Source of the DNA: Ophthalmolycus amberensis
Lineage: Eukaryota; Chordata; Actinopteri; Perciformes; Zoarcidae
Length of the DNA stretch: 64,000 nt
Reading direction: 5' to 3'
Assembly (NCBI GenBank): GCA_024529925.1
Contig: JAFEUB010001067.1
Location: forward strand, 10,001-74,000
Made by a program: the position numbers and the translations under genes
Shown here: positions 47,661 to 58,189 of the stretch, one piece after another
Layout of the letters: each line of letters opens with the position of its first letter
How positions within the stretch are numbered: the first letter of the stretch is position 1
Notes under the pieces: model-generated
What the model was told of the DNA's origin: nothing
Database searches by the model: none
The model's input: the letters and a program-made list of their open reading frames with translations, nothing else

Positions 47661-48041
47661 ACAAACAAACAGATAAGCATGCATATTGTCGTGCTATGTC
47701 TGTGTCCGTGTGCTGGGTCTTGATCTCTGTGTGTGTGTTTTTTTCCTCACTAGTCTCTCTCCAGTATATTTGTACTCTGCCAGGCAGGCAGGCTTTTTAG
47801 CACCCAGAAGTCGATTCACGGCGTCCAATTTACAACAGCAGCACCACGGCGTAAACAAGAACCAAGATGGCCGCTTGTCTGTCCGTCCTAGCCTTCTTCT
47901 GAAAATTAGGGGCCTATTTATAAATGTCTCTGAGCCGGCCGAGTGGCCGAGCAGCTGCTCGTCTTTGCTATATTTATGCCAAGAAAACAACATGTACCGC
48001 TGCAGCCGGGGAAAAACAAGTGTTTAGAGGAAATAGAGAGG

Positions 48042-48042
<1 letters not shown>
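47661..48042. other. Unique DNA, no gene seen
   Basis: Frames of about 100 codons on opposite strands at 47686-48027, neither recognisable. Confidence 0.4.

Positions 48043-48108
<66 letters not shown>
48043..48108. repeat. (CA)n microsatellite
   Basis: About 33 uninterrupted CA units. Confidence 0.98.
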
Positions 48109-48111
<3 letters not shown>

Positions 48112-48279
48112 CCATTAAAGATGATGGGCTGGTGGAAGATAAAAGGCTCAGAGATTTCATACACTGTTGAGAACAAGGCGCGGGTTTAAGTCAGATGAAG
48201 ACAAACATTACTGCTGTCTGTCTCTCCCGGGAATACATAAAAACAATAATAATAAACTGCAACAATGACAATTACTCGA

Positions 48280-48680
48280 ATCCTAAAAAGTAATTTCTTT
48301 CAAGCACTTGGCGATGGTGTAAGTGATGAAGGCGATGCAGTGTTGGAGCACATCTCCTCTGATGGTAATTACACGTGGAGGAGAGTCATGTTGACAGCAG
48401 AGGAAGGTAATCATTTGTGGAGCTAAATGATTTGAGATTAAGCTAATTGGCCGAAGAGATTTCTCTTTTTGAGAGCTATATCTGAAACTGGCATTATCTT
48501 CAGTGGGAGAATGTGAATGGAAAATGTAACGAGGGAAGAGGAAGGAACAAAAGTTGTCAGACTGAGTTATAAAGAACAAACCCAAGTGGTAATTATCATC
48601 CAACCCCCTCCGGGCAGGAGAGACAGGCGGCTGGAATAAAAAGTTTAGCTGTTGCCACAATTAGGGGACGGAATTACAAA
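48280..48680. other. Candidate conserved non-coding block
   Basis: Complex, repeat-free sequence with GGTAATTACACG, GAGCTAAATGATTTGAGATT and AAGCTAATTGGCC, rich in homeodomain-like TAAT cores. A 125-codon minus-strand frame covers it, but no protein family is recognised. Enhancer-like by texture. Confidence 0.22.
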
Positions 48681-49113
48681 CTTTGAGCAGCGGTGAGAAG
48701 ACTACATGTTTTTCTCAGCAGTTTATTAATCATCTTTATATACAGGAGTAGAATACTAATTCAAACTCAACATTGAAAATGGGACACGTATTGTTTCTGG
48801 TAAACATTTGGAGACGGTGTAGCGAAGAACAACAAGCTGAGCAGAGGAAAGAACAGAAGGAATAGAGAGGCCGACGTACTTTCACCCTCAAAATGCACAG
48901 AATTATGAATAAACTTTCTCGACGCTCAACGATTACCGTGTTTGTGGGTTTGTATTTTAAGGTGTATTTATAAGCATCACAATTTGCTCAAAATATGAAA
49001 AGACAAAGTAGCCTACTTATTATGTAAAACGAGCCCTGCCATTGTTATATTATTATCCTTATGACAAAAACAAAGAAACAAAAAGTGACACACCGTGATC
49101 AAACAATAAACTA

Positions 49114-49119
<6 letters not shown>
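48681..49119. other. AT-rich DNA, no gene seen
   Basis: No feature recognised. Confidence 0.4.

Positions 49120-49184
<65 letters not shown>
49120..49184. repeat. (GA)n microsatellite
   Basis: About 32 uninterrupted GA units, longer than the GA tract at 33589. Confidence 0.98.
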
Positions 49185-49186
<2 letters not shown>

Positions 49187-49413
49187 ACAGATCAAAACGT
49201 GTCGGGTGCTCTTGGAAAACGAGGTAAAACAAACAGGAAGTCAATCCAGGCAATTCAAAATGTTAATGAGGATAGAAATACTTTAAAAAGCTGTAATTAT
49301 AGTGGCTAAATCACTAAAAGAGGGAACATGTTTCGACAACTGTGGGTCTGCATCAGGGCATTTAACAAACAAACATCACGGGTGTAGCCACACTTTTTGT
49401 TCACTGAGTAAAT

Positions 49414-49467
49414 GATGGTCCATTTAGAGTCAAATAGACTAAAGCAGGGTTTGCTTTAGGGCGGGGC
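49414..49467 (-). repeat. Inverted fragment of the 28.3-kb dispersed repeat
   Basis: Its reverse complement, GCCCCGCCCTAAAGCAAACC then CTGCTTTAGTCTATTTGACT, matches 28482-28537 closely except for a few substitutions and small gaps. This shows the repeat is dispersed and present on both strands. Confidence 0.8.
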
Positions 49468-50104
49468 CGCCATGTGATCGGTACATTTTAAACTCTAAAA
49501 TCGTTCGGTTGTACTTAGCTCCGCCCTCTCGTGCCAGTGGGCCAAGATGCAGAACCCCAAGCTTCAAACCCGCAGCCCCTAAACCAATGGGTGACGTTAC
49601 GTTGCATTTCTTACAAACAGCCTTTGTGCCCGATCAGTGCCCGTCCACTGGATGCAGTCGGATGAGGTTTCTGTTAAGCCAACACATTATCACACCAATG
49701 CATCACACAACACAGCAGCTAAACTTTGAGGCTCTTCCCACCCCGAGCTGCGTTACTCGACGCCTTGGGAGACAGAACCAGTTGGTTATTTTGTGCTACA
49801 TGTTCTGACTGTCCTTTGATTTTCACTCTTGCACATTGTACATAACTCACGTTTGGTTTTGCGTCATAATAAAGCAGACAATCCTACAGAAGAGCTAAAG
49901 CGTTTCGTTGCTCACTGAACTGTAGGTTAACGAGCTGACAGAAAACTTTTTCTTCACAGTCATTCATGAACACCAAACTAATCTAGCAAGTGTTGCACGT
50001 GTTGTGTAAAACAAAGAATGAACTGTTTTTGGTGACCACTTACTCGATTAATTGTTTCAACACGGTGAATGTTTAACATGTTGACATGTGCTGCCACATT
50101 TGTC
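49468..50104. other. Unique DNA, no gene seen
   Basis: A 99-codon frame at 49509-49808 (+) is unrecognised. AATAAAG near 49870 is isolated. Confidence 0.4.
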
Positions 50105-50575
50105 ACAGAGGACTGGAAAAAAAGGGCGAGGAGAGACATGGGTGAGGGAGAGAAAGAATGGGGGGAGAGGGAGGAAATGAAGTAGCTATATGTGAGGGAT
50201 GAGAAGAAGAGAGGGTGTGAAAGGAGGGAGGGGAGAGAGGAAAGATGGAAGGGCGTCCTTGGGGAGGGAAGATAGAAGGATCTCGGTCGAGAATAAAAGA
50301 GGACGAGGTGAGTGAGCAGAGATGACTCAAGGAAAGAGGAAAAGAAGAAATAAACATTCAGGGAAATATATATAGAAAGACATCATCCCAACTTAGTTTA
50401 GCATTCAACACGTGTAGCGAGGAAGTGATGAGGAGAGAGAGAGAGATGGAGGGAGGGAGGAAAAGAGAGGGAGGTAGAGAGACGTTGCTAGGTGACAGAG
50501 CGTACATACTGAATTTTAACAAAATAACGGGAGAGAGAGTGAGCGAGCGGGACAGCGAGGGAGCAGCCAGCAACA
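50105..50575. repeat. Polypurine (A/G-rich) region
   Basis: GGAG, GAGA and GGGAGG-type motifs dominate 50105-50360 and 50420-50575. Long Pro/Ser/Leu frames on the minus strand here are compositional. It lies just upstream of the CpG-bearing region at 50520-51580. Confidence 0.8.
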
Positions 50576-51167
50576 TGTAGCCTCGCCGAGTGGAGGAAAA
50601 GGTCGAAACTGTGTGTGCGCGTGATTATCTGCTTTTAGTGTGTGTGTATGTGTGAGTGGGGAGGGGGGGTGACACGCTTTTTTTCCCGTTTCATCCCGAG
50701 GACATTATCCCGCAACATTAGAATTCGACCAGGCTCTATGCCGCAGGACATGTCCAGCGGAGGGATGGACGGATGGATTGTGGTCCACGGAGAGAAGACG
50801 CGGAGAGCAAAGAGAGAAGAAGAGTGTCGGGCTCCTGAGAACAGTGAGTCAATTCTTTCCATGTCTTGTGTTGGACCCTCTAGTCTCTCCCTCTCGTGTC
50901 TCTGCTGTTTCCCGCTGAAGGTGAAAATGTTGCGCCGTGTCTCAGACAACTGTCTCCGGTTTTGCCCTTCACGTTCCGGCTGTTTGGATGTGAGCTGCTT
51001 GCTGCATTTCCGTGCTTGCTTGTGCACGTATGTGCAAAGCCCGTTGGGGTATTCTCCCCTGTCTCGCGCTCTGACTGGTGGGACGCAGCCGGCCAGTGGT
51101 GCGCGAGGCTTTGACCCCTCTGTCATTGATGCGCGTGCATGCCGGTGTGGCTGGTATTTACAGCCAG

Positions 51168-51228
<61 letters not shown>

Positions 51229-51580
51229 CATGTACGGACCGGTGCGCCATCCCTCCTCTGTCTGTCTTTCTGTCACGCGGGGAAGTCAGCGCGCAACTTG
51301 CACTCAGTGACAGACAGATGCGGGCAGCTGTGATTCAGATGTGACATGTCGGAAAGCCCGCATACAAGCCTCCCCCCGCGCGCCCCGCGATCTCACGGCA
51401 CAGGCATTTGCATCCTGCAAATTCCCAAACCGGTTGTTGCGCATATGTGCGTTATGCCCTCTCCAGCGGCTGCCTTGGTTGCGCCGAGGGGGCTCACATC
51501 TCTCCTACACCCGCTCCTCCTCCTCTTCTCCCAAAACCTCCCTTCCTCTCCCTTTCAGTATTATTAGCTGTAGGGCAACT
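50520..51580. promoter_or_regulatory. CpG-bearing region, candidate promoter / first exon
   Basis: CpG dinucleotides are frequent compared with most of the window (for example GAGCGAGCGGGACAGCGAGG at 50541, GCGCGC at 51170 and 51293, CCCGCGCGCCCCGCG at 51375). No TATA box is evident. Inside, an ATG at 50738 opens 35 codons (MPQDMSSGGMDGWIVVHGEK and on) ending at AACA followed by GTGAGT at 50844, a plausible splice donor. No acceptor-linked exon is identified and I do not recognise the peptide. It could be the 5' end of a gene lying mostly outside the window, or simply CpG-rich simple sequence. Confidence 0.28.
51169..51231. repeat. (CG)n/(CA)n microsatellite
   Basis: Begins with CGCGCG and continues as about 27 CA units. 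Alternating purine-pyrimidine throughout, so Z-DNA-prone. Confidence 0.96.
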
Positions 51581-51602
51581 ATCAGATCCAGGATCAAACC
51601 TC

Positions 51603-51631
<29 letters not shown>
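51603..51631. repeat. (GT)n-(GC)n microsatellite
   Basis: About 10 GT units followed by GCGCGCGCGC, also Z-DNA-prone. Confidence 0.95.
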
Positions 51632-51633
<2 letters not shown>

Positions 51634-51845
51634 ATCAGCAGTTGGTGCACCAGCAAGCAGCAGGGCTGTGTGTGTGTGTGTGCAGATCACTCCCCGGGAC
51701 AGACAGGGGAAATTGGGATTCTGAGCTAGGAGCGTGCACCCGCTCCCTCCACCTCCACCACAACACACACAAACACAATTCCTCAAAGCATGATGGGGGA
51801 AAAAATCACCCACAACTCACATTGATGATGCTGCAGTTTCATAAG

Positions 51846-51884
51846 AGTGTGTGTGTGTGTGTGTGTGTGTGCGCGTGTGTGTCT
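51846..51884. repeat. (GT)n microsatellite
   Basis: About 19 GT units with a GCGC interruption. Confidence 0.95.
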
Positions 51885-52950
51885 GTAATTCAACAGTTTG
51901 AATTGAATTTCAGTCTTTGGGTGTAAACACCGTTCATCCCTCACACTCACAGCCTGTGTGAGTGTTTTTGCTGAGGTGTGGTTGCTGTAATGGAGAGCTG
52001 TCGGTTACATTCACAGTAAAGATACAGAAGAATGTTCTTGTTCATTTATAGCTAAAATGCATGGTGAGTGTGTGATGATGGTTTCCTCCTCTGCTGAGAT
52101 TGCTCGCTTCGCTAAAAGCATCAAACTGAGTTACCACCTGCTCGGATACCTGACGTCTCACACACAACAAAGCATGCCGTGTGAGCAGAGATTCTGTAAG
52201 CGCTCCACTAACAGTAACCATGCCAACAATCCATCATCCGTGTTGACTGACATGTTTGTGCGGCCTTGTGCCCCTCAGTCATAGGAAAAAAGAGGAATCC
52301 TGTTGGCTGCACTGTTTGTCTGCTTCCACCATTTTGAGGTCAGCAACTGCTGAGGCAGCAGATTTGTTTTCGTGGTGTTCCTGAGGCCACTGGACTCGAC
52401 CCAGGCTCTTTGTCTCTTGTTACTTCAGGATAAAGATGGTGGCTATACCCTCGAAGGCAGCAAGGCTTATTACTCTCACGTTTTACATTTTTTACACCGA
52501 TGAAATGTTTTTTTTATTATGTTATAGATTATTATCTGGCTTTTTTTTATTATGTCAGGCACCTTAACATGAATCAAGAGGATGAAGATGGCGACCAGAG
52601 CAGCTGTCGCCATCTCTGTGGCTTTGACTGTGACGGACAAAATGGTCTTAAAGAGTTTATTTTGACTGAAAGCTCACAGATGGCCTTTTAAAGTGTTGAT
52701 GAGTAATTTGTCATCTCATTCTTTCAAATCCACTGAGCCAGACCACTCTCACACCTAAGGCGTCAAGTCTTACGCGCCAAACTATAGCGGGAGTACAGGA
52801 GGAAGTCAGGTGACGTAGTTTAAAGAGTAATGAAGTCTGCGTAAGGAGGAGGGGGTGGATGGGTGGGCAAAACAAACACAGGACTTTCACCCAGGAGAAG
52901 GGTGTTTGTGTAAAACCAAGTCAATGTTGACTTATTTAAAATAATAATGT
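51885..52950. other. Unique DNA, no gene seen
   Basis: No supported feature. Includes one TGACGTAG at about 52811. Confidence 0.4.
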
Positions 52951-53097
52951 GTAACGTAGGTTACGTTACTGATGTGACGTAGCCTTCAAACTACTTTACA
53001 GAGTTCACCGAACTTTACTACGTATTCTACTTGACTACGTTGCATAGTTCATGCACTACGTTGCGTACGTGACTTAGCTACGTCCGGACATAACGTG
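52951..53097. repeat. ACGT-rich cluster
   Basis: Nine ACGT tetramers in about 147 bp, mostly as CTACGT, TTACGT or TGACGT, irregularly spaced. It runs into a TTAACCACAACC-type dispersed-repeat-like stretch to about 53175. Possibly a decayed tandem or MITE end. Confidence 0.6.
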
Positions 53098-54856
53098 GTA
53101 ACTTAACAAACATACTTTATTTTAACCACAACCATTTTGTTGCCTTATCTTAACCAAGCCGTTTCCTGTGAACGCGGGAGTTTATTTTGAAAACAAAATG
53201 TATGAATGCAGAACTGACGCAGGCCAAGCTGAGGCTCGAGGTCGACTTGGAGCGCCGGAGTGTGAAGAGTCTGTTCGGACTTCTGTGGCAGCCCCGATGG
53301 AAATACAGAAACATCCAAAAGCAGTTCAGCCGTGTTTCATGCAGACTTTGCTTCCAATCTTTCTTTAATCGTAATCATACCGTATTGTCATCCACAGACA
53401 ATGCAGAAGGGGGGAAGTTAAACAATGTTGGCGTTGTATGTAAACTGGGTTTCAAACCGTCAATTATCAATGTTGACGTTCTTGCCTCCTGGTGGAGTGA
53501 ATGATTGGACAGTTATTTTCTCTGGTGCCACAATTGAATCGAGTTGCAAAAGTGCTGCTCAGAAACAAGCACGGTTGGTTGATTCCATGTTGTCGATGTC
53601 CCGCGTCAGAAGATTTTTTTTCTCCCAAATCAAAACCTTTCGCAACTTCCCCACTTTCTGCCAATGGGGCACATTTGTGTCTTGGACTTTGGGGAGCAGC
53701 GCCATGTTGTTTTGGGGTACCATCCACAATGACCTCCAGTGTTTAACTACGTATTTGTGAACGGGGGGCTCACACTGTTTCATCCGTTAGGTCCCTGATT
53801 GGTTTATTCCCTAACCTGAATGAACATATGTGTTCTGAGGGACGTTACTGAGCTAACTTGGCTAACTATAAGGACTAAACCTTTCATCTTCTACTTGTTC
53901 TGGGTTTCGAAACATGCAGTCAGATGTTCGCCTCCACACTGCTGGGATTCACGGTCCTGACAATACTTTTGTTGACCTCTGCAAATGAAGGGGCTATGAA
54001 TTACATTTCAGCTGCACTCTTTTTAAGATTTACCTCCAGATGAAGTGGTTTTGATTTCTTTGACTGAAAACTTCACAACCAGTCTGCTTGTTTGCGTTTC
54101 CTCCCCATCCAACAGTGTTTTCGGGATATTACGGTGTGACTGATAGAAACGGTAGCCGACAACTACAAAAAACGACCCAAGTTGTTCTAAATCTTAATTA
54201 TCCTTTAATGCCATGAGGCCACTTTTGGGTAAACTCTGGCAACAGATTGTAAAATGAGTTTGAGAAAATTCTAAAGCCAACATAGCTTGTTACATGTGAT
54301 GCACCTGGATGTCCCACAAACATGTTGGTGTGTCTCCAAATGTAAAATGAAAGAGAAAAAGAAAGTGGAGGGAGGAAATGAAGGAAGGAAGGGAGTAAGG
54401 AGTCGTGAGAGAATACCTGGTCGGCTGTGTCTCTCTGTGTTTGACTACGACGGTAGAAGTTGTCATGTGTCATCACTTCCCACAATCCATCACAGCGCAG
54501 TGGTGGCGAAGCAGAGCGACAGGCAGACGACTCGAGGCTGCCGCTGCCCGTTTCTCTCTCTCCTCCTGTTGTCGGTCTTCGTCTCTCGTCCTCCGTCTCG
54601 TTGTCTGTCTCTTCTCCACAGTCACACACATTTAATTGTGACACTAAGCCGTCTGAATACTTCATCTCATTCACATAATCCCAGTGTGTTGTTGAGGCAG
54701 ACCCTCTCTTTCATGTGTGTGGGAGTGACATCATATCCATTGAAAGGCTGCACCGAGCTAAATGACTTCAGCCATTTTGGGGTTGTTTTTTTCTTTTCTA
54801 TTTTCCGGGGATCGGCTGGACTTTATTCTGCTTTCCTTTTGTGTATTTGCTTTGTT
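53098..54856. other. Unique DNA, no recognised gene
   Basis: Overlapping frames at 53168-53783 and 54198-54859 (up to 190 codons) run on both strands. Those near 54300-54700 partly reflect biased composition. No protein family recognised. Confidence 0.4.
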
Positions 54857-55560
54857 TGAGCTTCCTCTCCCTTTGGACTCCCTCCAGCATGTCCTCACTT
54901 CTTTCCTCACCCCTTCATTCCTTTCTCCCTTTCTTCTAGCTGCTCTGTCCTTTTGGCTTTTTCTCAATTTCTTCCTCTATTCCTCTTTTTATCTCCTTAA
55001 ACCCTGTGCCCTTCTATCTTTCCTTTTTCCCATCCTCCAATCTGCTCTTTATTCATCTTATTGCCTTACTTCCATCCTCCACTTCCCTTTGCTGCTTTTT
55101 CCCTACATTCCTTCTATTCTTCCTTACATTCCTCTCCTTAATTCCTTGGGCTTTTTCCTTCAATCCTCCACTACTTCCTGTCCCTCCCTTTCTATATTTC
55201 CTGTTCACTATCTTCCTTCCATTTCCTTTTAATTTGCCCTTATGACTTTTCTTCCCTACTTCCTTTCTTACTCTTGTTACTTCCACTGTCTCCTCATTTC
55301 CAGGTGCATTGTTCTTCCCTTCCTTTCTTCTTCCTCTTGTTCTTTCTTTCATCTGTTTTATTTCCTTCCCCTTTGATCCTTATTGCCTCCTTCCCGTTAT
55401 TGCTGAACTAATTTTTCCTCCATATCTCTGTGCCCGCCACTCTTCCTTTCTCCATTTCCTCCCCAACATCCTCTTTTATTTGTACCTCCTCTTCTTCCTC
55501 ATTCCTCCGTTCCCTCCCTCTCAAAGTCGGACCATTCGCATCTCCTCTCCTCTTTATCGC
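54857..55560. repeat. Long polypyrimidine (TTCC/CTT) region
   Basis: About 700 bp dominated by C and T. The 156-codon frame with Phe/Leu/Ser/Pro runs is compositional, not a membrane protein. Confidence 0.85.
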
Positions 55561-55839
55561 CACGCTCCATCAGCCTCTGTGAATGGATGCCTGAGAACAG
55601 GGAGATGAATGGACTTGCATTCATCCCTAGGTGTGTTTCATCACGCCTGGACACGACTCCCCCTCCTCTCCCGGTGTCCCACCCCCTTGCACACATGCTC
55701 TCTCGCTCTCTTTCTCTCTCTCTCTCGCTCTCTCCTTCACCATATCTGATGCAGGACTCGGGTCAGTGTCAACAGTCTGGAGATGAAACGAAGTGAAACA
55801 GCGGCCTGCAGTGTCAGATCAGAAGTGATTGGTGTCGGG

Positions 55840-56080
55840 TGAGAGAGAAGGAAAGAGGGAAGTATAAACCAAAGAGGAGGAAGAAATGGAAGGAAGAAAA
55901 GGGAGAGGATAGGGCAAAGGAAACAGGGAAAGGATAAAACGGAAGGGGGGGGGGGGGAGAACAGAAGGCACAAAAGGGATGAAGAATGAAGAGAGGAGGG
56001 CAGCAAAGTAAGAAGGACACAGCAGACGGAGGAGGGAGGGAACGACAGAGAGGAGAGAGATACGTCGTCAGAGGTCCGGT
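55840..56080. repeat. Polypurine (GGAA/GAGG) region
   Basis: About 240 bp of A/G-rich DNA including a G run at about 55946-55957. With 54857-55560 it makes a pyrimidine block followed by a purine block. Confidence 0.85.
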
Positions 56081-57781
56081 AGACGGTGGTGGAAAGGAGC
56101 CAGTGGCTGAGAACTGTGAGACACAAGATGCTGCAGTGTTAGACGCCGAGTTAACGTATGCCGTTTGGTGGAGACATTACAATGTTATTGGCGTGTGTGT
56201 TTACAGCAGGCGTGGACTCAGTGGGAGCAGTGGACCAATTCAAAAAAGAAAGAAAAATGGAACAGACGAGAAGACACAAATATTATTTTCCGGTAATGGC
56301 CACATAAGACCGACATGAATACTAACGACAGGTTAGTCTAATAATAATATAGATATTGATTGGATTTGGTCTTTAATTGGAGCTTGTTTCGACGAAGAGA
56401 TTAATAACTGGAATGAAGCAGACTTGATCGATTTGTTAAAGCCTGGATTGGATGACTGTGTTTACAACTCTTTACCACTGTGTGTGGTATCGATCAGCAG
56501 CATTTATTTATCCCACGGTAACAAAGAAACATCTTCTGTTAAAGCTGGAGCAGATGTGGTTGAAACGATGACTGAGCAATATGGAGAACATCAGATATCT
56601 CAATATTGTTGACCAAACTCTTTTTACCAACATGTTGACCCTCGGTGCTTTCACAACATATTTACACAATCAGAAATACACAACAAAACAATAATCATCA
56701 GTGTTGTGGATATGATTATGTGAATCAAGGCAAACAACAGAATAGCTCGATCACTGTGGTAACTTTATAAAAGTCCTCCATGTGGACGCCTCAGTGAAAG
56801 GAATGGATCGTTCTCTGTGAGCAGCGTTATCAGACACCGCTGGAACAAATCAGGGCGGAGCAGACAATCACCAAAGAAGGGAAAACACACAGAGGCAGGA
56901 AATAAAACCTGGCATGACACATAAGGGGGAGTATCAAAGTAAAACAGGAAGTGTATTGTAAGCAAACCCCCCGGACTATGACACAATTGTTAATATAATA
57001 TATACATGTTTTAAGTTATTAAACCAATAAACATACTAGAAATAAGCGTCAAATCAATTTGTGCGTTTATTTTCCTATGTATGTGCACACATACATATCT
57101 AGCTGAGCTGCTCTATTTTGCCATGTACTGCTCGGTACGTCCCCCGGGTGACATCTAGGATTGTGCAGCTGGGCATTGCTTCACTCATTCTTTGATACAA
57201 GTCATTTTATTGTGATCAGCCCAGCTGTTATACATGAGAAATGTGCTCCTCTGAGAACACTGCTGCTTTTCTACCAAACATATGGTATTATTTATTGTCA
57301 ACTTCTCCTCTGTGGCATATTTTACGGTAGATAGAGAAAGCGATGGATCAGAAGAATGAGTGGATGACATGCAGCAACATTCCTGGGCCAGATTTAAAAA
57401 CCAGGACATTACAATCGCACGGCGTGTTATGCGCCTCAACCAACACAAAAACTGCGTTACATTAACAAAAAACATCAGGAAAGTAACGCTTTAGTGCTGT
57501 TGCTTCTCAGCAAACATACAATTCAGCTGCTGCTATGTTACCTACTTTTTGACAGATACCAAAACAGCAAAACAGAATATGTTCCTGGAGAAGTGTCTGG
57601 CCTCAGTATGCAGGGTGGAGCTGCTCTTCTTCTTTGGTTTTTCTTACCGTGTGGGTCAGGTGTCAAAGCTAATCCCTCACTTGGGATTTATCCAAGAGCC
57701 ACATCAGGTATTTGAAGAAAACGTGTCAGGGATCGCGTTAAAAAGGCAACAGCTCGAGGGACAGGGGAGAGGCAGCTAGAA
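56081..57781. other. AT-rich unique DNA, no gene seen
   Basis: Frames of 73-110 codons without family features. Confidence 0.4.
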
Positions 57782-57818
57782 AGGAGGAGGAGGAGGAGGA
57801 GGAGGAGGAGGAGGAGGA
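57782..57818. repeat. (GGA)n trinucleotide repeat
   Basis: About 12 GGA units. Confidence 0.95.
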
Positions 57819-57955
57819 AAAAGACGGAGGGGAAAAAAACAGAAGGACATTCAGCAGAACATTCTGGAATTGAAGTGATCTAACCAGGGGCTCACCGGGC
57901 CGGCCCGTCGCTGTAAATCTATATCAGTGGATTAATGTGGCTCGAGCCTGCTGAG

Positions 57956-57979
57956 GAGGGAGGGAGGGAGGGAGGGAGG
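57956..57979. repeat. (GGGA)n tetranucleotide repeat
   Basis: About five to six GGGA units. Confidence 0.93.
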
Positions 57980-58189
57980 TGAGGGATTTTCCTTCGGTGC
58001 ACCTGTAACTCAAGACAAGGGCGCTGTAGGAGTAACGGAGGGGCGAGTGGTGAGAAACAAAGATGAAGAGAAGTGAAAGAGACAAAGGAGACTGAGGTTA
58101 CGGGGCGATCTGCACCTGTAGCGTTGCATCACCTGAGGATTGTTTGTGGTCTCTTCTCTTCCTCCACCTCCCATAGTTTGAATGGGAGG

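Noticed and set aside
50635..51310. 213- and 222-codon frames on opposite strands
   Set aside because: They include the CA tract and overlap fully on both strands. Only the first 35 codons from 50738 with a donor are kept as a weak exon candidate.
51408..51926. 172-codon frame
   Set aside because: It is driven by the GT tracts at 51603 and 51846. No known protein.
54287..55232. 190- and 156-codon frames
   Set aside because: Ser/Leu/Phe-rich translation of pyrimidine-biased DNA. Apparent membrane-like segments are compositional.
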